Source of the DNA: Rachicladosporium sp. CCFEE 5018
Taxonomy: Eukaryota > Ascomycota > Dothideomycetes > Cladosporiales > Cladosporiaceae
DNA: 38,202 nucleotides
Reading direction: 5' to 3'
NCBI GenBank assembly: GCA_002077045.2
Contig: KZ111166.1
Location: 443,934 to 482,135, forward strand
Position 1 is the first letter of the stretch, and every line of letters starts with the position of its first letter. The translations under genes were made by a program, and so were the position numbers. This document shows positions 31,601 to 38,202 of the stretch, piece by piece. A model generated the notes under the pieces. It worked only from the letters and a program-made list of their open reading frames with translations, ran no database searches and had not been told where the DNA came from.

Positions 31601-33095
31601 ATGAGCGGCTACTACAACCAAGGGCCGCCGCCGCCAAACGCATACGGGCAGCCTCGTAAGTATAGATGCCTGATTCGCATACTAAGCCTTGCCGTCTCAT
31701 GCACACCATGCTGACCGATATGCGCCACAGCGCCTGGGCAATATCCTCAGCAAGGCTACCCACCTCAACAGGGATACGGTGCACCGCCCGGTCCTCCTCC
31801 TGGACAACAGCCATATGGTCAGCAGGGCTATGGACCTCCACCAGGCCAATACGGAGCACCACCTCCGGGACCGCCCGGCCAGCACGGCGGTTACGGTCAG
31901 CAACAAGGTGGCTATGGAGCACCTCAAGGGCAGTACGGCGCTCCCCAAGGTCCACCTCCTGGCCAATATGGTGCGCCTCCTCCTGGTCAGTACGGCGCAC
32001 CGCCACCAGGACAGTATGGTGCACCCCCCGGCGGTCAGTATGGGGCGCCACCGTCTGGTCCTCCGGCGCAGCCCTCTCCCGGCTACATTCCTGGACAAAC
32101 CTCGCACATGGACATGAGCCGGGTGGCAGATGATCTTCGTTCCTCTATGAAAGGTTTCGGTACCAAAGAGGATCTCCTGATCAAAACGCTTGCATCGCTC
32201 GGACCTCTCGAAGTAGCCAGCGCCAAGCAAGCCTTCCAGCAACGACACAAGCGTGACCTGATGAAGGATGTTCACAGCGAGACATCAGGCTACTTCCGAG
32301 ATGGTCTCGAAGCGATTATCCGAGGACCACTCGATCAGGACTGCCACACTCTATACGAGTCCATCAAGGGTCTCGGCACCAAGGAGGCTGCCATGAATGA
32401 AGTCCTCCTCGCCCGTTCAAACGCGGATCTCAACGCGATCAAGATACGGTATCAACAGCTCTACAAGCGCACAGTGGAGGCTGATGTCAGAGGCGACCTG
32501 TCTATGAAGACAGAGCAGATGTTTGACATGGTCATGGCCGCTCGTCGTGCCGAGGAGTCCACTCCAGTGATTCCTCAGCAAATCGACGCGGATGTGCAAG
32601 AACTCTACAAAGCCACTTCGGGTACATCCTTTCCTTGCTCCCTTCTTCACTTTCCTAAGATTCTCAATCACTGACATGTTCGCAGGCCGCGCTGGCACAG
32701 ATGAGATTACAGTCTGCGCGATTATGACTCGCCTCTCCAATGCTCAGCTTCGCGCGCTCTCCCAAGCGTATCAAAACCGCTACCAACGCGCACTCTCAGC
32801 CACGCTTTCCTCCGAGTTCTCCGGCCACATGAAGGACGCCCTTCTCTACATCCTTGGCTCCGCCGAAGATCCAGCTAAACACGACGCCTCTCTCCTCGAG
32901 GATTCTATGGCCGGTCTGGGAACCAAGGACACCGCATTGGTGCGCCGCATTGTGATGGTACACTGGAGCCGCGAGAGGCTGCAGCAGTGCAAAGCTGCTT
33001 ACAGGCATTTCTACAAGAAGGACTTGGCGGCCAGGATTCGTGGCGAGACGAGGGGCGATTACGAGAAGCTGATGGTGGCATGTATTGGGCATTAG
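31601..33095 (+). CDS. annexin with Pro/Gly/Gln/Tyr-rich N-terminal repeats (copy B)
   Basis: Exons 31601-31655, 31731-32621 and 32686-33095 give 451 residues, the same structure as copy A at a constant offset of 13629. All four annexin repeats and their GxGT-type loops are intact. Visible replacements are few: PPDQHGG to PPGQHGG in the tail, GQIS to GQTS at the tail/core boundary, and IKARY to IKIRY in repeat 2. Most base differences are silent. Both copies look functional. Confidence 0.95.
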
Positions 33096-33598
33096 CTATC
33101 TTATAGGGTAAGATGGGCTGACTTCTGGGCGGCAGATCTTTGAGGGTTAGAATTGGGCGTTGTGAGGACTGGGAGGAGAGCCGCAAGGCCAAGGTGGGGA
33201 TTGTGGAGGTGCCATTGGTGCTCTTGCTCTGTTACGGACGGTTTTGATATCATTAACCTGAGGAGTGACAGCTACATGTACTTCTACTTCTCCGAAGGTT
33301 TTAAATGTTCTCAAGGCTCGTATGAATTGATCCGGTAGTCAATCGCTATATGGCCGTGATTGCAAGCTTCCTGCCTTTCTGTGACTGCAAAGATAGACAA
33401 ACAATCAGCTCTCTTCAGATTGACGAGTGATGCAGCTACTATTGCAGTGGCGTTTATAATAGCATAGGAGCGTCCAGACCCTTGGAGGAGCGGAAGTGAT
33501 TGCATTGCCGTGACATGACATTGAAGCATTTATTTCGAATTTGAATCACGTTCCGACGTCACGTCACGTCGTACACTTCCATGATCATCACTACAGTG
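33096..33598. other. convergent intergenic region, no gene seen (copy B)
   Basis: Counterpart of 19467-19966 with a few substitutions and small indels, for example an extra acgtc unit near 33560. No gene is seen. Confidence 0.6.
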
Positions 33599-36500
33599 CT
33601 ATCTGTCCCTGGCACTCACGCTCCCCTGCCTCTGCACTACACTCCACTCCCACACCCGCCCATCCTCATCGCCGGTGTACACAGCCCCGGGCATGGGCAG
33701 TAGTGCTGAGATACCCGCACTCCTGTTCACTCCGCCGTCTCTGAGCCCATCAACATGATTAAGGCGATTGACCAGCTGCAAATGCCAAGCTCCGTCACTC
33801 AGCACCGCAGGCGTCCAGACGTTGACCACGCCATGCGCGTGGCCCGTGAAAACCAGTTCGCGCTCGACCCATTCGTTGTTGGCGCCGCTGTAAAATGCGC
33901 AACTGAGCATGCTATCGCTTAGGCTGTCGCAGACCTGTTGGGAGAGGAGAAGGCGACCGTTGATAGTGTAGAGAAGCAAGTTTGGGCCGCGACAGAGTGC
34001 AATATGGCCAGAGATGCTACTGATACTGGCGGCTTGGATGGTCAAGTCGCTTGCAGATGTGAGGACGCGGATGCAGTCGTTTCGGTTCAGATCCCAGAGC
34101 AGGCACTGACCATTGTACGCCACTGACAGAAGCGTGCTGAACACTCGACTCGCTACCAATGTAGTCACAGGAGCGCGATGGCCGAAGAGGTACGTCTTGG
34201 GATTGATGTCTATTGCATCCCGAGAGGCGCTAACATTCCAGACAGCGATTGTGCAGTCTTCGCCGGCCGTGATGAGAGTCTTGCTGTCAGCGAAGACTGC
34301 CGTGGTGATAGCGCCGATGTGAGTATTTTCGTATAGACCGAGCAAGCGCTTGGTGTTCGAGGAGAAGAAGCGAATGCTGTGGTCTGCGAAGCCCCACTGC
34401 ATGAACCGATCGCAATTTGGCAGCATGTTGAGCTTGCAGGGACCAGTACACAGTAGCCTCTCTTGAGTAGCAGGGTACACAAGTTTGCAGACCTTCTCGT
34501 CACTCTCGAAAAGTGGTGAAGGCAGTCGAGACAATGACTCGGCCATTGTATCTAGCCGAGCAACAGCATGCTTCTCGATCTCACGCCCCGGATGCGGTCG
34601 CTGGAAGACCTGATGTGGTGTCTGTCCGAACGAGTGTATGATTCCGATCGTCGCCAGGCGTTCCACAGGATCATCGATCGTGTCCAGATCCTTCGCGCCG
34701 CCATAGGAGAGATGCTGGAACACATTGGTAGCCTCCACAGCAGCCTCGCCCCTCTGCTTGTAGCCGAAGACTAGATCGATCCACTTGTGTAGATTGTGGC
34801 TCACGTAAGGACTCTCCAGTGCTTCCCGGTGCTTAGCAATGAAGACTTGTGGATCGCCCTTCGCCCACGAAGGAAGCTTGACATCGCTCACGACCTCGCC
34901 GCCGCCTTGCTTGACTCCGAAGTCGTAGCCGTTGAGATTAGTGAGGAATTCAGGCAGATAGTAGAACTCCGGTGTGAGCTCTCGCACATCGCTCATGTTC
35001 TCTTTGGATGCCGACAGCCAAGCCTTCTCAATTGAGTCGAAGAGCCGGTCTGCGTGATCGAAGTTGCCACCCTGAAGTAGTAGGTACGATTGCACGAATG
35101 GCTGCATTCGAATAAGATACGATGTGACTATCATAGCCGATGAGTAGTGTGTGCCATAATTGAAGGCCGGTGCATTCTCATCGCCCATCTCAGCGAATTG
35201 CTTGTAGCGGTCTCTGAACTCTGCTTCTCGTGAAGGTGTCTGACAACCCATAGGCTTTGAGAAGTCACGGAAGCTCTTCGGATCCGTAAGATCTAGGACG
35301 TCGCTGTTGTAATCTGCCAGTACCCAGGGAAAGACAGGATACTGCGTGAGATCATTGAAAGATCGACCAGCCATAGTGTTGATCAGCATGAGGTACTGGA
35401 AGTTCGACATCTCGCCTCTCGTCCACTGCTTCGTCGCAGCAGGCGCGGCGGCATTGGCGAAGACGCTCGTGAATCGCGATCCCAAGGTCTGTGGGGTCTC
35501 TTCCGGGTTGCGCAAGTTGTCGAGTCGCCACGAGTCTTCGCCGGCTGAAGTCGACGCATGTATGTGCGGTGCCCTGCTGGTAATCGCACTGTACAGATCG
35601 TCCCGCATCTTGGGCGTAATACACGTCAATAGATAGCTGCGGCCGTCCGAGAAAAACACCTCCAGCGACACGTCGCGGAAGAGGAAGCGTCTCTTGGACA
35701 CGCTAAGCACCTCGGTCCATACCCACTGCCGACTCGTCTGGTCGCCGACGCTGTTCTTCGTCCGCTGTGCACCAACGTCCTTGCCCGAGATAAGCTGTAA
35801 ATATGGGTCACGCTCGTCCTCGGGCGCATGGGACACGCTGACGATCTCGCCGTCAGATCGTTGGAAGTAGCTATCTTGGAGGTACAGCCGCTTCTTCCCG
35901 ATCACCAGAAGGCCCTCACAAGCTTCCAAGCCCACTATGCGTGAAACATTGTATAGCTGCTGCACCATATCACCGCGCGCAAGGCTCGTCATTATCTTGC
36001 GATTCTTATCTTCCACGATGCCATCTTCGTCCTCTTTGGGGTCTTCGATGACTTCGAAGCCGCCATCGAGTAGCTGAGAGTTCGTTATCGAGTCGTCCAG
36101 TGAGCGGTCATTGGCGGGCGTGGCTTCCGAGGTTCCTTCAATAATAGCACTACCTGGCGTAGGCGGCATTGACGAGAGAATATCATCTCTCACATTGCGG
36201 GCAATCTGCGTATTGATCGCGAGCGGACCATTACTGAGCCGCTGCGAGAACTTTCGCTTCGGCTGGTACACTTCCTTGGTCACTGATGTATCTGGTAACA
36301 GTCGCATCCGCATTCGGTTGACACCCTCAGTTTCATCCAGCTGCCACTTGGCCGTTGCGGAGGCGTCAGGCCCACAAGGCTGCTTGAGGATCTGCTCCAA
36401 GCGAGTGAATACTGTCAGCAGATGATGGACACTTTCCTGATGATCCTGAGTGGCTCGCTGGAGCTTCAGTCGCTCTTGAGCGTGCACGTTAGCTCTCCAA

Positions 36501-38202
36501 TGATTTGTCGATGTCTCGTAGCGCTGAAGAAAGTCATCGGTACCCAGCTCCTCCGACTGCCATTGCCGTAGCTTCTCACGCCTCTTCGATAGCCGGCCCT
36601 TAGCAGACTCCTCGTTCCGACGGTTCTCGTCATTCACGAACTCGTCCCAAGGTTTAGCAAGTGCATCTACGAAGATCTTGTCAAGACTGCTTCTATTACT
36701 GTCAACCCATTTGATAAACTCCTCTTCGTCAAGCGAGACGAGCTTCATGAAGCCAGTAGAGAGATGCCGCTGCTCTGAACCCATTGCATATGTAAGCAAG
36801 GTCGCTGTCTCGGTCGGCTTCTGCACCAGCATCGTCCGCCAGATCCTCGCTGCTGCATATCTGACAGCTGTGACGGTCGATGTCAACTTCATGTATAGCA
36901 AGTAGCAGATCAATCGAATAAACGGCGTTTCCTGATTCTCAGTAGAGAATAGTATAGTCTGCCAGTAGTTCATTTGGTCCAGAAAAGTGATTGCATACTT
37001 CTCGTCCTCCAGCTCGTCAAGCTCTGAGAGTCGCAACAGCATAACGCGAAGGAAGACAACGCGCATGGTATTGGTCGCTTGTGCACAGAGTCGTACATTT
37101 TTCAAATTGGCCACATCGGGTGTTTGCAGGTAGTCAAGTACCTTACCAATGAAATTAATGAGTGGCTGTGCTCCATCGATGAACCAGCCCTCGAAGACCG
37201 CTTCTGCCATGTGCAAAGAGTACCGCCCGAGATTGGTGAGCACTCTCGTGTCCTGCAAGAGTATTTGATTGAGCTGCAGAGTATTCCACAGCGCTGATAG
37301 CGTATGCACCAGGACGTAAGACTCGAAATACGCCTGGTGCTCTCTGAATCCAGGCGGTACCTTCATGAACAGTCCGATGCCTGCGAAGTCTTTCTTCGTG
37401 CATATCAGATCGATGAAGAGACTGGTCGCAACGTCAAGCAGCGACTCAACTATATCGTTGCCGACATTCAGCTTGACTACATCTCTGCGCTTCGGCGTCA
37501 AAGGTGGCTCGAACTTTGAGCTCGGTGTGCGCGGAGACTCGCCACCGCCATTGATCAGGATGAATGACGACAAACGTTTCGGCGCCGCTACACGCTTTTG
37601 GTGCGCCGACGGCGACGGCGATGGCGTTCGCTTGCCGTCATCGATGTTGAGACTTCGCACGGACGGCGGTCTCTGTCCGAGTGAGTTCGAGTGTGGTCGC
37701 ATCTTGACTTCTTCGCCGCGGAAGCTGAGGGTGTTGTCCTTTGCCGCGAGCTCGACATCAGCAGACAACCTATCCGAGCCAACAACGACTGGATATAAGA
37801 CGAACAGTAGCTCTTGTACATATCTAGAGCTGGCTGCGAAGTCGCGGAAGGTCGAGCTGCGTTGCTGGAGCTCCTTGAGAAGCTGAATGATCGTGGTGAT
37901 GAGTTTGATGTCAGCTTCAGGTGCTTCGTCGGACTTCACTACGTCTCTGAGAGCTGTTTCGAGCATGGCCATGATCGGTGAGAGCATCTCCGGTGTGTCA
38001 ATGCGCATCTTTTCACCGACTCCGAGCAGCTCGATCAGACCGAACAATGTAAGGTCTTGCTCGATCGCGCCCATAGGGAGGTTGCAGCCGAATAGGGTCG
38101 CAAAAGAGAGCACCCACATCGACGGCGTCCGCCAAAAAGTCTTCAGACGAGCTCGTAAGATGCTGAAGCCACCGTTCTTATCTACGAATGGTGACTTGAA
38201 CT
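33599..38202 (-). CDS. BEACH-WD40 protein, Bph1/neurobeachin-like, 5'-truncated (copy B)
   Basis: Same 1,533-residue C-terminal fragment as copy A, open without a stop to the right window edge, so the start is outside. PH-like, BEACH and WD40 regions are intact. Replacements are confined to the C-terminal third, for example VVSE to VVSD in the BEACH domain, AVWT to AVWN and SVANN to SVAYN in the WD40 part. From 34884 to 38202 I see no difference from copy A. The edge falls on the same base as the copy A edge at 24570. Confidence 0.9.
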   Translation of the reverse strand, partial: FKSPFVDKNGGFSILRARLKTFWRTPSMWVLSFATLFGCNLPMGAIEQDLTLFGLIELLGVGEKMRIDTPEMLSPIMAMLETALRDVVKSDEAPEADIKLITTIIQLLKELQQRSSTFRDFAASSRYVQELLFVLYPVVVGSDRLSADVELAAKDNTLSFRGEEVKMRPHSNSLGQRPPSVRSLNIDDGKRTPSPSPSAHQKRVAAPKRLSSFILINGGGESPRTPSSKFEPPLTPKRRDVVKLNVGNDIVESLLDVATSLFIDLICTKKDFAGIGLFMKVPPGFREHQAYFESYVLVHTLSALWNTLQLNQILLQDTRVLTNLGRYSLHMAEAVFEGWFIDGAQPLINFIGKVLDYLQTPDVANLKNVRLCAQATNTMRVVFLRVMLLRLSELDELEDEKYAITFLDQMNYWQTILFSTENQETPFIRLICYLLYMKLTSTVTAVRYAAARIWRTMLVQKPTETATLLTYAMGSEQRHLSTGFMKLVSLDEEEFIKWVDSNRSSLDKIFVDALAKPWDEFVNDENRRNEESAKGRLSKRREKLRQWQSEELGTDDFLQRYETSTNHWRANVHAQERLKLQRATQDHQESVHHLLTVFTRLEQILKQPCGPDASATAKWQLDETEGVNRMRMRLLPDTSVTKEVYQPKRKFSQRLSNGPLAINTQIARNVRDDILSSMPPTPGSAIIEGTSEATPANDRSLDDSITNSQLLDGGFEVIEDPKEDEDGIVEDKNRKIMTSLARGDMVQQLYNVSRIVGLEACEGLLVIGKKRLYLQDSYFQRSDGEIVSVSHAPEDERDPYLQLISGKDVGAQRTKNSVGDQTSRQWVWTEVLSVSKRRFLFRDVSLEVFFSDGRSYLLTCITPKMRDDLYSAITSRAPHIHASTSAGEDSWRLDNLRNPEETPQTLGSRFTSVFANAAAPAATKQWTRGEMSNFQYLMLINTMAGRSFNDLTQYPVFPWVLADYNSDVLDLTDPKSFRDFSKPMGCQTPSREAEFRDRYKQFAEMGDENAPAFNYGTHYSSAMIVTSYLIRMQPFVQSYLLLQGGNFDHADRLFDSIEKAWLSASKENMSDVRELTPEFYYLPEFLTNLNGYDFGVKQGGGEVVSDVKLPSWAKGDPQVFIAKHREALESPYVSHNLHKWIDLVFGYKQRGEAAVEATNVFQHLSYGGAKDLDTIDDPVERLATIGIIHSFGQTPHQVFQRPHPGREIEKHAVARLDTMAESLSRLPSPLFESDEKVCKLVYPATQERLLCTGPCKLNMLPNCDRFMQWGFADHSIRFFSSNTKRLLGLYENTHIGAITTAVFADSKTLITAGEDCTIAVWNVSASRDAIDINPKTYLFGHRAPVTTLVASRVFSTLLSVAYNGQCLLWDLNRNDCIRVLTSASDLTIQAASISSISGHIALCRGPNLLLYTINGRLLLSQQVCDSLSDSMLSCAFYSGANNEWVERELVFTGHAHGVVNVWTPAVLSDGAWHLQLVNRLNHVDGLRDGGVNRSAGISALLPMPGAVYTGDEDGRVWEWSVVQRQGSVSARDR

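Larger units (their letters stand above)
24671..38202. repeat. copy B of the two-copy region
   Basis: Direct-orientation counterpart of 10830-24570. It starts exactly 100 bases before the first mismatch with copy A (24771 g versus 11287 a) and ends on the same base as copy A. Differences are mostly single substitutions. The larger ones are a 58-bp intron, a 2-nt deletion and a 110-bp insertion. Confidence 0.95.

Noticed and set aside
10830..38202. Transposon or integrated element as the cause of the repeated block
   Set aside because: No transposase, reverse transcriptase, terminal repeats or target duplications are visible. The content is ordinary single-copy genes.

Overview
This is nuclear DNA from a filamentous or yeast-like ascomycete, most likely a Dothideomycete. 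The evidence is short GT-AG introns (57-75 nt) with CTGAC-like branch points, a Mit1-type chromatin remodeler, a GPI-anchored GH76 (Dfg5/Dcw1-like) mannosidase, a proline/glycine-tailed annexin and a Bph1-like BEACH protein. The species is an inference I cannot settle. A diploid, dikaryotic or hybrid strain (as reported in halotolerant black yeasts) would fit the layout.

The window consists of three sequence blocks joined by two runs of exactly 100 N. Block 1 (1-10729) carries a possible 5' gene fragment at the left edge, a Ser/Pro-rich conserved protein (771-2087, +), a Mi-2/CHD-type Mit1-like remodeler (2686-8709, -) and, divergent from it, most of a mitochondrial MRM1-like SpoU rRNA 2'-O-methyltransferase (9012 onward, +). 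Block 2 (10830-24570) and block 3 (24671-38202) are two versions of one region in the same order: 3' part of the methyltransferase (+), GH76 mannosidase (-), a decayed multi-span membrane protein (-), a Ser/His/Arg-rich small protein (-), an annexin (+) and a 5'-truncated BEACH-WD40 protein (-).

The two versions look like a tandem segmental duplication, but they read better as two alleles of one locus laid end to end by the scaffolder. Block 1 stops on the last base before the first mismatch between the versions. Block 2 restarts with a 457-bp repeat of the end of block 1. Blocks 2 and 3 end on the same base, inside the same codon region of the BEACH gene. Collapsing the 457-bp overlap gives one intact 680-residue methyltransferase.

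Comparing the two versions gives the biologically interesting part. There is a precise 58-nt intron presence/absence difference in the GH76 gene. The membrane protein is disabled differently on each copy: four nonsense codons in one and a 2-nt deletion in the other. A 110-bp indel and very patchy divergence are also visible, from a short hotspot to a 3.3-kb tract with no visible difference. The genes are housekeeping in character (chromatin, mitochondrial rRNA modification, cell wall, membrane trafficking) and do not form a cluster or pathway. I found no RNA gene, CRISPR array or recognisable transposon.
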